NCBI GenBank assembly: GCA_020024235.1
Contig: JAHHUA010000085.1
Location: 1-7,451 of the forward strand
Direction of reading: 5' to 3'
Source: Oscillospiraceae bacterium
Lineage (GTDB): Bacteria > Bacillota > Clostridia > Oscillospirales > Ruminococcaceae
DNA length: 7,451 nt
Part shown: positions 1 to 6,212 of the stretch, piece after piece
How positions within the stretch are numbered: position 1 is the first letter of the stretch
Layout: each line of letters opens with the position of its first letter
Made by a program: the position numbers and the translations under genes
The notes under the pieces: model-generated
Databases searched by the model: none
Seen by the model: only the letters and a program-made list of their open reading frames with translations
What the model was told of the DNA's origin: nothing

Positions 1-93
1 TCCCAAATTGGAATCTCTGCATTTTTCGTAGGGTTGTTTTTGTACAGGCCCTTTCGTTTTACTCTTTCAACATAGTCAGTGGTTTTCTTTATA
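1..93. other. Left-edge segment, no gene assigned
   Basis: No complete gene is visible in this edge segment. On the minus strand one frame stays open for 40 codons, from just after a TAA at 123-125 down to base 1. It includes peptides such as TTDYVERVKRKGLYKNNP, but has no ATG, GTG or TTG start in the open part before that peptide and runs through the terminator at 94-131. On the plus strand a frame is also open from base 3 to about 137. Either could be the edge of a gene or remnant outside the window, or chance in AT-rich DNA. I cannot decide from 93 bases. Confidence 0.3.
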
Positions 94-131
94 CAAAAAA
101 TGGTGTAACCCCATTTCTGAGATTACACCAT
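94..131 (-). terminator. Intrinsic terminator of the four-TM protein gene
   Basis: Read on the minus strand, bases 131-119 pair with 112-100 as a 13-bp stem. It starts ATGGTGTAA and closes with TTACACCAT, and contains two G-T wobbles near the loop. The loop is AGAAAT. The stem runs directly into a T-rich tract (TTTTTG then TAT). It lies about 65 nt after the stop codon of the upstream membrane-protein gene. On the plus strand the hairpin is followed by TCATTC, not a T tract, so it should act in the minus direction only. Confidence 0.88.
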
Positions 132-196
132 CATTCTTAAAAAACATCCTTATTAGCACAGGGCTAAATCCATGCTGTTTTAATTTTTGGGTTTAA

Positions 197-655
197 TTAT
201 CTTGTTTCAAGATTTTGAAAGGGTCTGACATATGCCTTTTTGGAACGTCTTACATTCTTGACTGTGGAAACTTGACCTTCGGTTTCAACAACGGCATATT
301 TGTATTGTTTGTGTGCATAGAAGAAAAGGCAAACATTTACAAACAAATCAAATACAGAACCTGTAAGCAATGTATCCAAAGTTGTTACGGAAACAGGGCA
401 TGAGAAAGACACAAAAAGCATATTGAAAACTATGATTGCCATTTCCAAACAAAGAAATGCTTTTGTTTCTTTTCTGGACTTGTGCATGGAATAGCTGCGA
501 TAGAATGTCAAAAATCCTAACGCACAAATCACTGATGATGTGGCAAAAATTACAGCAGGCATCTGTGTAAGACCGAATCCAAACAAGAAACCTATTGCTG
601 CAACTCTGATCAACACCTTGACTAATATAGCATAATCTAAAACTTTTCTGTTCAT
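197..655 (-). CDS. Unrecognised small four-TM membrane protein
   Basis: I do not recognise this 152-residue protein. By eye it has four hydrophobic helices at about residues 9-29, 33-52, 66-86 and 93-114. Short polar loops separate them, and a basic soluble tail follows (115-152, with RRSKK near 136-140). A short N-terminus and the basic loop at 53-65 suggest both ends face the cytoplasm, by the positive-inside rule. There is no signal peptidase site, enzyme motif or nucleotide-binding motif. The ATG start is supported by GGAGG at 666-670, ten bases upstream. The gene is monocistronic, with its own extended -10 promoter (702-730) and intrinsic terminator (94-131). Hand-counted GC over 241-600 is about 37 percent, so there is no clear sign of foreign origin. 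A sensor, immunity or small transport role is possible, but none is shown. Confidence 0.8.
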   Translation of the reverse strand: MNRKVLDYAILVKVLIRVAAIGFLFGFGLTQMPAVIFATSSVICALGFLTFYRSYSMHKSRKETKAFLCLEMAIIVFNMLFVSFSCPVSVTTLDTLLTGSVFDLFVNVCLFFYAHKQYKYAVVETEGQVSTVKNVRRSKKAYVRPFQNLETR

Positions 656-701
656 TGGTAAAGAACCTCCATATAATTACATTGTTTTACAACGTGCTTC
701 T

Positions 702-730
702 ATTATATCACAGCTTAATCAAAATTAAAA
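702..730 (-). promoter_or_regulatory. Extended -10 promoter for the four-TM gene
   Basis: On the minus strand TATAAT (bases 707-702) is preceded directly by TGA, giving the extended -10 form TGnTATAAT of a housekeeping sigma-A promoter. A weak -35 match, TTTTAA (730-725), lies 17 bases upstream. Transcription should begin near base 695 and leave a leader of about 40 nt before the ATG at 655. The weak -35 element fits a promoter that relies on the extended -10 or on an activator bound upstream. Confidence 0.75.
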
Positions 731-742
731 TATATTTTCTTT

Positions 743-772
743 AAATGTATTCAAAATGTATCTTTTTTGTAT
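743..772 (-). repeat. Three ATACA elements at 11-bp period upstream of promoter
   Basis: On the minus strand ATACA begins at 772, 761 and 750, an exact 11-bp period. The two promoter-proximal copies extend to ATACATTT. The array ends 12 bases upstream of the -35 element at 725-730. Tandem elements on one face of the helix next to a promoter with a weak -35 resemble the direct-repeat boxes of OmpR/PhoB-family response regulators, which use roughly 11-bp spacing. That comparison is inference. A curved A-tract or an UP element in AT-rich DNA is the main alternative. Confidence 0.45.
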
Positions 773-857
773 TATTTATTGATTTTTTAAACAAAGTTAC
801 ATTATCGATTTCCTCTTAATTGTTTAAATTCCCATAATTTGATACAATTTGTTACTT

Positions 858-1241
858 TTACAAATAGATATAAGGCTTAATTTTTTCAAGTGTTTTCTCT
901 CCTATGCGGGGTATATTAAGAAGTTCCTCCAAACTGCTAAATTTTCCGTTTTCCTCTCTGTATTCAATAATTCGCTGAGCCATAGTTTCTCCTATGCCGG
1001 GAATTTGTTCTAATTCTTCTTTTTCGGCAGTATTTATATTAACTCTTATAGTTCCGTTTTCCATTTTATCTTTAAAACTTTCCGGAAGACTTATTTCCGA
1101 ACTGTTTATTATCACCATTCTTTCTGGAATGGTAATCATATTTCTTTCAAAAAGCTGAAAAGATATTATAAATACTCCAAAAGCCATAGTGAGAGCCAGC
1201 AAAATTCTTATTACCAGTTTTTCATCAAGTCTATTCTTCAT
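858..1241 (-). CDS. ComEA-like helix-hairpin-helix DNA-binding protein
   Basis: This 127-residue protein has one N-terminal membrane anchor (about residues 9-30), a short linker and a ComEA-type helix-hairpin-helix domain (about 66-127). The domain opens with VNINTAEKEEL and carries two hairpins, IPGIGETMA (80-88) and IPRIGEKTL (110-118). The family binds double-stranded DNA without sequence specificity. Membrane-anchored ComEA is the DNA receptor of natural transformation, passing DNA to the ComEC channel. Bacillus ComEA is about 200 residues with an SLBB-like domain between anchor and hairpins. Here only about 35 residues fill that space, so the SLBB domain is missing. The ATG overlaps the end of the HAD gene by 11 bases with only a weak GGAA upstream, suggesting translational coupling. 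No comEB or comEC is present in the window. A transformation role is likely but unproven. Confidence 0.85.
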   Translation of the reverse strand: MKNRLDEKLVIRILLALTMAFGVFIISFQLFERNMITIPERMVIINSSEISLPESFKDKMENGTIRVNINTAEKEELEQIPGIGETMAQRIIEYREENGKFSSLEELLNIPRIGEKTLEKIKPYIYL

Positions 1242-2043
1242 AATTTTTTTCCAGATATTCTATCAAATCCGCTATTGCACCGTTTTCCATTTTTCCTACA
1301 TGAATTTTGCATATATCCATAAGTTCTTTAGGACTGCCTTCAACACAGGCTGAAACAGGCACTGCGGAAAGCATTTCTATGTCATTATAGTAATCACCTA
1401 TTGTAATTATATTTTCCATAGGAATATTCAGAAGTTTTGAATACTCAGCTAATGCTGTACCCTTGTTTACATTTTCAGGCAACATATCAATATACATCAA
1501 ATCAGATGATGAAAAATGCACACCGGAAAATCCAAGGCTTTGAAAATCTGCCAAAATTTCACTGCACTTTTCCTCCGGTACACTGAAAAGAATTTTATAT
1601 ATCTTATCAGGCAGATTATCAGGGTTATATTTTACAGCTTCACCTGGGTAATTAAGCTTTTCAAATCTGGTTTTTCCGTCTTGCAAGCAGTGGCGTCCTT
1701 CTTCTGTTATGGTAACTGCGGTTATATAATCGTATTTATTATATATGTGCTGCAAATATTTTTTATACATAGGCGGCAGATATTTTTGGTTTAAATATAT
1801 GTTTTTCTCTGTGTCATAAATAGCTCCACCATTGCAGAGAATACATGGAAAATTCACTTTTACTGCATCAAATATAGGTTTTGCCGATTGTAATTCTCTT
1901 CCTGTAGCTATGCCGAATTTACCGCCTTTTGATTTAAAACGCTCTATAGCTTCTATATTTCTTTGAGGTATACCTGTTTCTTTTGTATACAAAGTTCTGT
2001 CAACATCAGTCAATATACAAATATCCCTTATTTTTTTTATCAT
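1231..2043 (-). CDS. Cof-type HAD-superfamily sugar-phosphatase-like hydrolase
   Basis: This 270-residue cytoplasmic protein has the architecture of the Cof/YidA (HAD-IIB) phosphatases. Motif I is LTDVDRTL, with the nucleophile Asp13 and acid-base Asp15. Motif II is Thr47 in GIATGR. Motif III is Lys194 in NKGTAL. Motif IV is GDYYNDIEML, with Asp217 and Asp221 for magnesium. The cap domain lies at roughly 85-185. Family members dephosphorylate sugar phosphates, flavin precursors or pyridoxal phosphate, and the substrate cannot be read from sequence. Motif I is unusual because Arg16 replaces the normally conserved Gly of DxDGT. The start is set by AGGAGG at 2051-2056, seven bases upstream. That site lies inside the last codons of rluD, and the two genes are separated by only two bases. 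Confidence 0.9.
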   Translation of the reverse strand: MIKKIRDICILTDVDRTLYTKETGIPQRNIEAIERFKSKGGKFGIATGRELQSAKPIFDAVKVNFPCILCNGGAIYDTEKNIYLNQKYLPPMYKKYLQHIYNKYDYITAVTITEEGRHCLQDGKTRFEKLNYPGEAVKYNPDNLPDKIYKILFSVPEEKCSEILADFQSLGFSGVHFSSSDLMYIDMLPENVNKGTALAEYSKLLNIPMENIITIGDYYNDIEMLSAVPVSACVEGSPKELMDICKIHVGKMENGAIADLIEYLEKNYEE

Positions 2044-2045
2044 AA

Positions 2046-2966
2046 CTAATCCTCCTTTAGTTTTGAAAGAAAATTTATAAAATATTCAGGAAGTTGGCTT
2101 TCAAAAAACATTTTTTTGCCTGTTACCGGGTGTACAAATTCTATTGTTTGAGCATGGAGGCATTGCCCATTCAGCTCAGTTATAACCTTTTTGCTGCCAT
2201 AAACTGGATCTCCCGCTACTGGATGACCTATATAACTCATATGTACTCTGATTTGATGAGTTCTTCCTGTTTCCAGTTTCAGCTTTAAATGGGTAAAATC
2301 TCGATAATTTTTTATAACCTGATAATGTGTAATTGCTTCTTTTGAATTTTTATCAGTTACACACATTTTTTTTCTGTCAATGGGATGTCGTCCTATAGGT
2401 GCATTAACTGTTCCTGTTTCATCTTTAATTTTTCCGTATACAACTGCTTGATAAAATCTGTCAAAGCTATGGGATTTTATCTGTTCAGACAAAGACATAT
2501 GGGAAATATCGTCCTTTGCCACCACTAAAAGTCCGCTGGTATCCTTATCTATTCTGTGGACAATTCCCGGTCGGATAACTCCGTTTATAGATGACAGCCT
2601 GCCTTTGCAATGGTACAATAGTGCATTAACCAAAGTTCCGTCATAGTTTCCGGGAGCCGGATGCACCACCATTCCTTTAGGTTTATTTACCACCAAAAGA
2701 TTTTTATCCTCATAAACTATATCAATGGGAATATTTTGAGGAATTAAATCCAATTCCTGCGGATTTGGCAAATTTATTATAAATTCATCACCCTGAGAAA
2801 TCTTATAATTTTTATTTACAGCTTTTCCGTTTAAAAAAACTCTTTTATCATCACAAAGCTTTTGCACAGCTGAACGGGACATATCATCCAAAACTTCTGC
2901 AAGCCATTTATCTACTCTGGCTCCGATATATTTTTCATCTGCTGTAATGTTAATTTGATTATCCAT
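2046..2966 (-). CDS. rluD: RluD-family 23S rRNA pseudouridine synthase
   Basis: This 306-residue RluA/RluD-family enzyme isomerises uridines in RNA to pseudouridine. In E. coli RluD modifies 23S rRNA helix 69. An N-terminal S4 RNA-binding domain (about 14-65) precedes the catalytic domain. The signature HRIDKDTSGLL (137-147) holds the catalytic Asp140. Other family blocks are NKPKGMVVHP (94-103), ETGRTHQIRVH (232-242) and HPVAGDPVYG (248-257). I choose the ATG at 2964-2966. It has AAGG nine bases upstream, overlaps the lspA stop by eight bases, and gives the usual family length. A TTG seven codons further upstream (2985-2987) lacks a ribosome binding site. The position directly after lspA matches many Firmicutes. 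Whether this copy is functionally RluD, RluA or RluC cannot be settled without a substrate test. Confidence 0.93.
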   Translation of the reverse strand: MDNQINITADEKYIGARVDKWLAEVLDDMSRSAVQKLCDDKRVFLNGKAVNKNYKISQGDEFIINLPNPQELDLIPQNIPIDIVYEDKNLLVVNKPKGMVVHPAPGNYDGTLVNALLYHCKGRLSSINGVIRPGIVHRIDKDTSGLLVVAKDDISHMSLSEQIKSHSFDRFYQAVVYGKIKDETGTVNAPIGRHPIDRKKMCVTDKNSKEAITHYQVIKNYRDFTHLKLKLETGRTHQIRVHMSYIGHPVAGDPVYGSKKVITELNGQCLHAQTIEFVHPVTGKKMFFESQLPEYFINFLSKLKED

Positions 2967-3429
2967 TTTTCTTTTCCTTGCCTTCAAAAAATAAAGTGTA
3001 TATAATGAACAAAACAGCTCCGACTACTACACAACAGTCCGCTATATTAAAAACCGGAAAAGAAAACAACGGTCCTATGTCAAGAAAATCTACAACATAA
3101 CCTATTCTTATTCTGTCAATCAAATTGCCTATTCCCCCGCCTATAACAAGAGCAAGAGAGGTTATGGCAATGGGGTGTTTAATTTTCCTGGTTAAAATCA
3201 CATATATCAAAAATATAATAATAAGACTGGTAAAACCAATTAGTATAAATTTTTTATTTTGAAAACTCCCATAAGCTGCCCCGTAATTTTCAACATATGT
3301 AAAGTCCAAAAATCCTTTTATAACAGGTATATTTCCTACAGGTTTTAAATTTTTTACTACAAAATATTTTGAAACCTGGTCACATATAACTGAGAGTACC
3401 GAAATAACGCAAACTAAAATATAATTCAT
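2959..3429 (-). CDS. lspA: Lipoprotein signal peptidase (signal peptidase II)
   Basis: This 156-residue inner-membrane aspartyl protease cleaves signal peptides from prolipoproteins after lipid modification of the Cys by Lgt. Four hydrophobic helices are visible at about 3-20, 61-80, 88-105 and 125-147. Conserved blocks are DQVSK (17-21), ENYGAAYGSF (47-56), GGGIGNLIDR (97-106), VVDFLD (112-117) and FNIAD (127-131). The catalytic pair should be Asp114 and Asp131. The length is normal for the family. AGGAG at 3439-3443 lies nine bases before the ATG. The gene follows an intrinsic terminator and has no obvious promoter of its own, so its expression probably depends on partial read-through from divIVA. 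It leads a tight set with rluD, the HAD gene and comEA. Confidence 0.97.
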   Translation of the reverse strand: MNYILVCVISVLSVICDQVSKYFVVKNLKPVGNIPVIKGFLDFTYVENYGAAYGSFQNKKFILIGFTSLIIIFLIYVILTRKIKHPIAITSLALVIGGGIGNLIDRIRIGYVVDFLDIGPLFSFPVFNIADCCVVVGAVLFIIYTLFFEGKEKKNG

Positions 3430-3448
3430 AGAATCATTCTCCTTGTTT

Positions 3449-3484
3449 AAAAACCAAAAAGCAGGACACTTTTCTGCCCTGCTT
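3449..3484 (-). terminator. Intrinsic terminator between divIVA and lspA
   Basis: On the minus strand bases 3484-3475 pair with 3468-3459 as a ten-bp stem. It begins AAGCAGGGCA and closes with TGTCCTGCTT, with one G-T wobble. The loop is GAAAAG, and TTTTTGGTTTTT follows, partly within the stem end. The hairpin starts only six bases after the divIVA stop codon and ends about 16 bases before the lspA ribosome binding site. This is a classic Rho-independent terminator, and its position suggests it ends or attenuates the division-cluster transcript before lspA. Confidence 0.88.
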
Positions 3485-3489
3485 GAAAC

Positions 3490-4296
3490 TTACTTGGAAT
3501 TTCTTTCAATCTTATAATCATCTCCGAAAAGCAATGGTCCAAAACGATTTTCGGATGATTTATAATTTTCTTCATGTGGTTTTTCTTCCACATTATCAAT
3601 ATTTTCTTTAGCAATCAACGGTTGTTCTTTATTTTCCTGTTTAGCCTGAGAATTTATTGTAAACTTAATGGTATCCCCATCTTTATGTCCTGATTCCTCG
3701 GTAGGAGCTTCATCGGCAATTTTGTTTTTCTTTTTCTTGTCTTCTTTTTGATAAATGTCAACGCGTTCCAACATAGGTTCATTTGGCAAAGGTTTTCCGT
3801 TTTCCATATATTCTTTTACATCCTGCAAAGTTTCTTCTTTTTCAGGTTCTTCATATCCGGGAATATCATTTATAATTTCCAAATGCTTTTTATATGTTAC
3901 CATAAGCCGCTTTTTAAAATCTGACACTTCTTTTTGAAGTTTAACTATTGCCTGTTTTTCTCTTTCAATTTTACGCTCATTTTCCTGAAGAATTCTCTCG
4001 GATTCTATAGTGGCATCACGAATAATACCCTCTGCTTTTGCTTTAGCCTCTTTAATAACATTGGAACCCAGTTTTTGTGCCCCAAGCAAAGCCTCTCTCA
4101 GGCTATCTTCATCGCTTTTATATTCTTCAAGTTTTTCAGCTAATACGCTGAGTTTGCTTTCCAATTCCTTATTTTCATTTAATAAAGTATCAAAATCGCT
4201 GGCAATTTTATCCAAAAAGCTGTCAACAGCTTCGGTTTTATAGCCTTTAATTCCTTTATCAAATTCCACATTCCTTATATCGCTCGGAGAAATCAT
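3490..4296 (-). CDS. divIVA: DivIVA-family septum and pole scaffold protein
   Basis: This 268-residue cytoplasmic coiled-coil protein belongs to the DivIVA/GpsB family, which assembles on negatively curved membrane at septa and poles. The N-terminal lipid-binding block ISPSDIRNVEFDKGIKGY (2-19) matches the family. At the membrane-inserting turn, Ile16-Lys17 stands where Bacillus has Phe17-Arg18. Coiled coil runs from about 24 to 143. A charged, probably disordered linker follows (about 145-248, rich in Lys, Glu, Pro), then a compact tail, RFGPLLFGDDYKIE (251-264), which looks like a protein-binding motif. At 268 residues it is longer than Bacillus DivIVA (about 164), as is common where linkers are extended. 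AGGAGGT at 4304-4310, seven bases before the ATG, is strong and overlaps the ylmH stop codon. It is the last gene before the 3449-3484 terminator. Confidence 0.95.
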   Translation of the reverse strand: MISPSDIRNVEFDKGIKGYKTEAVDSFLDKIASDFDTLLNENKELESKLSVLAEKLEEYKSDEDSLREALLGAQKLGSNVIKEAKAKAEGIIRDATIESERILQENERKIEREKQAIVKLQKEVSDFKKRLMVTYKKHLEIINDIPGYEEPEKEETLQDVKEYMENGKPLPNEPMLERVDIYQKEDKKKKNKIADEAPTEESGHKDGDTIKFTINSQAKQENKEQPLIAKENIDNVEEKPHEENYKSSENRFGPLLFGDDYKIERNSK

Positions 4297-4308
4297 CTGT
4301 TCTACCTC

Positions 4309-5073
4309 CTATAAAAACTTTTTACATTCTATATGAATACGATCTTTTTTTGTTCTGTCCCCTATGGCAGAAACTTTATACTTTCCGAATCCCCGAACAG
4401 AAATTATATCTCCTGCTTCAACAGATCGGCTTTTTTCACAGCATTCCATATGGTTTACCATAACTGAATTTGATCTTATAAGCTGTACTGCTTTTTCTCT
4501 TCCTGCTTTTATCAGCAATGACAAAACAGAGTCCAGTCTCATAGAACTTACTGTACCGTTAATATCAGTAAATTTCTGTTCAAATTGCAGTAAATCGCCA
4601 CAGCCCAATTCTGTTTTAACACCTATTCTGCCTATTTTCACTATATTTGAGCATATCAGCTCTGCAGCTGTATTCAAGGCAAAAACCACAGACTGCCCCG
4701 CAGATACCAAAATATCACCTATGCACTCACGCTTAATTCCAAGTCCCATTAAAGCACCCAAAACATCCCTGTGAGTTATGGTGTCTTGACTTCTGTATGT
4801 AAATGTAACTGGTTTTATTGGAATTTCAACAGTTTCTCTGCTGTCATAGTCAGCCATAACGCACAAAATTTTTCTTTCGGCATTTTCATATCCACCGTCA
4901 AAGAAATATTTTACACTGTTATGATTTCCCGCTACGATTTTGCAAATCTGCTGTTGGTGTCCATCCAAAAAAGAAGTAAATTTAGTTATATTTTTTATTT
5001 CGGCAAAATTAAAAGCATCTTCTGTTTTGGCTGTAAAGAATTTATCGTTATCACTTATTGAATAGCTACCCAT
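4309..5073 (-). CDS. ylmH: YlmH, S4-domain ribosome-associated protein
   Basis: This 254-residue protein matches YlmH, close to the usual length of about 257. The N-terminal half holds the YlmH-specific region with the block HRDVLGALMGLGIKRECIGD (101-120). The C-terminal third is an S4 RNA-binding domain (about 179-240), with RLDSVLSLL, an arginine at 200 and VMVNH (204-208). In Bacillus, YlmH binds the 50S subunit carrying stalled peptidyl-tRNA and acts in a ribosome-quality-control route parallel to RqcH. The ATG shares its A with the sepF stop (TAATG) and has only a poor GGGAT upstream, so it is probably translated by coupling with sepF. The usual ylmG gene is absent between them. Its part in division, beyond the conserved neighbourhood, is not established by sequence. 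Confidence 0.93.
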   Translation of the reverse strand: MGSYSISDNDKFFTAKTEDAFNFAEIKNITKFTSFLDGHQQQICKIVAGNHNSVKYFFDGGYENAERKILCVMADYDSRETVEIPIKPVTFTYRSQDTITHRDVLGALMGLGIKRECIGDILVSAGQSVVFALNTAAELICSNIVKIGRIGVKTELGCGDLLQFEQKFTDINGTVSSMRLDSVLSLLIKAGREKAVQLIRSNSVMVNHMECCEKSRSVEAGDIISVRGFGKYKVSAIGDRTKKDRIHIECKKFL

Positions 5074-5483
5074 TATTGAAAGAACATCCCGTTATTCTCA
5101 AGCTCGTCCATCAAATCGCCCACAAAGTTTACGCTGTAAGGTGTAATAATATAAGTATTATTGGCTACTTTTGTAACCAAGCCTTTATTTGCATAAGCAA
5201 CACCACTCAAAAAGTCCAAAAGTCTTTTTGATTCTTCCTTGTTTGTATCTTCCAAATTGAGAACAACAGTAATCTTTGCATTAAGATTATCAGCTATATT
5301 TTGTGCTTCTTTAAAACATTCAGGTTTAACAAGTACAACTTGAAGCTGGGTAGTAGCAGCTATATTTACAACCTTATTGCTTCTTGGATCAGAATCATCG
5401 GTATTATTATCTTGCGAATACTCCTCATATTCTTCCTCTTCATTATTCGGAACTCCGAAAAGTTTTTGAAATTTCTCAAACAT
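5073..5483 (-). CDS. sepF: SepF, FtsZ-binding cell division protein
   Basis: This 136-residue protein has the SepF layout. An N-terminal amphipathic membrane-anchoring helix (MFEKFQKLFGV, 1-11) is followed by an acidic low-complexity linker (about 14-34) and a SepF/DUF552 core (about 45-128). The core includes LLDFLSGVAYA (88-98) and NTYIITP (109-115). SepF binds the FtsZ C-terminal tail, tethers it to the membrane and polymerises into arcs that set septum curvature and thickness. AGGAGG at 5491-5496, seven bases before the ATG, is the strongest ribosome binding site of the cluster and suits a well-expressed structural protein. The stop codon shares one base with the ylmH start. Confidence 0.96.
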   Translation of the reverse strand: MFEKFQKLFGVPNNEEEEYEEYSQDNNTDDSDPRSNKVVNIAATTQLQVVLVKPECFKEAQNIADNLNAKITVVLNLEDTNKEESKRLLDFLSGVAYANKGLVTKVANNTYIITPYSVNFVGDLMDELENNGMFFQ

Positions 5484-5510
5484 ATATTTTCCTCCTGTTT
5501 AATAACTTTT

Positions 5511-6212
5511 CTATAAAGCCGGTCTTTGTCCAAAAATCCCGGTTCCGACTCTGACTATGTTTGAACCGTGCTTTATGGCAAGTTCATAGTCAGATGACAT
5601 ACCCATAGAAATAATACACCTATTTATATTATCTAATTTTTTATTCGTAATGTCAATATAAAGTTTATAAATATCATCAAAATAATATTCAAGTTGTTTT
5701 TCGTCGCATTTTGGTGGTATGGTCATAAGGCCTTTAAGCTTTATATTTTTAAGCTCGTTAATGCTTTCCGCCAAGGAAAAAGCATCCTCTTTATTTATTC
5801 CGTTTTTACTGTCTTCTTGCCCTATGTTAATTTCCATAAGCACATCAGTTACAATACCTAATGCTTTGCTCTGTTTATCTATTTCTTTTGCAAGCTTAAT
5901 GCTGTCTACGGATTCTATCATGGAAACTTTTCCTACAATCTGTTTTACTTTGTTGGTTTGCAGATGACCTATAAGATGTACTTCTGCTTTGTCATATCCC
6001 TCAGCTCTTTGAAGATATTCCTGAACTCTGTTTTCACCAAGCAAATTTATTCCGCAGCTTATAGCTTTATTAACTTCTTCGCAGGTTCTGGTTTTAGTTA
6101 CAGCCATCAATGTGATGTCGTGGGGATTTCTGCCTGCTTTAACAGCAGCTTCATAGATGTTATTCCTAATTCTTTTAATGTTTTCCTCAATTTGTTTATA
6201 CCGGTTTTCCAT
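5511..6212 (-). CDS. ylmE: YggS/YlmE-family PLP homeostasis protein
   Basis: This 233-residue member of the COG0325 family is a non-enzymatic PLP-binding TIM-barrel protein that buffers pyridoxal phosphate and affects amino-acid balance. Lys40 in LMAVTK is the PLP Schiff-base lysine. Other signature blocks are LLGENRVQEY (57-66), HLIGHLQTNK (79-88), GLMTIPP (161-167), SMGMSSDYELAI (202-213) and VRVGTGIFG (220-228). I chose the ATG at 6210-6212, because the protein then starts just before the first family helix. An in-frame ATG at 6243-6245 would add eleven residues unlike the family and has no ribosome binding site. The chosen start has only AAGG about 14 bases upstream, so it is probably coupled to the HlyD-like gene, which it overlaps by 17 bases. 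A 27-base gap with the sepF ribosome binding site follows. Confidence 0.94.
   Translation of the reverse strand: MENRYKQIEENIKRIRNNIYEAAVKAGRNPHDITLMAVTKTRTCEEVNKAISCGINLLGENRVQEYLQRAEGYDKAEVHLIGHLQTNKVKQIVGKVSMIESVDSIKLAKEIDKQSKALGIVTDVLMEINIGQEDSKNGINKEDAFSLAESINELKNIKLKGLMTIPPKCDEKQLEYYFDDIYKLYIDITNKKLDNINRCIISMGMSSDYELAIKHGSNIVRVGTGIFGQRPAL

Noticed and set aside
151..183. Imperfect hairpin (AGCATGG/CCTGTGCT on the minus strand) between the four-TM gene stop and its terminator
   Set aside because: It is seven pairs with two wobbles and no T tract after it, so it is too weak to call a second terminator.
818..849. AT-rich inverted repeat (AATTGT/ACAATT with an inner AAATT/AATTT) after comEA, considered as its terminator
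   Set aside because: The stem is almost all A-T with an internal loop, and no T tract follows on either strand. I therefore cannot name a terminator for the comEA transcript.
2967..2987. Upstream TTG start for rluD adding seven residues
   Set aside because: It has no ribosome binding site, and the sequence ahead of it is a T-rich part of lspA. The ATG at 2964-2966 has AAGG at good spacing and gives the usual family length.
3500..3545. TATAAG on the minus strand near the 3' end of divIVA as a promoter for lspA
   Set aside because: The nearest -35-like TTGCTT is only 12 bases away, too short a spacer, and there is no TGn extension.
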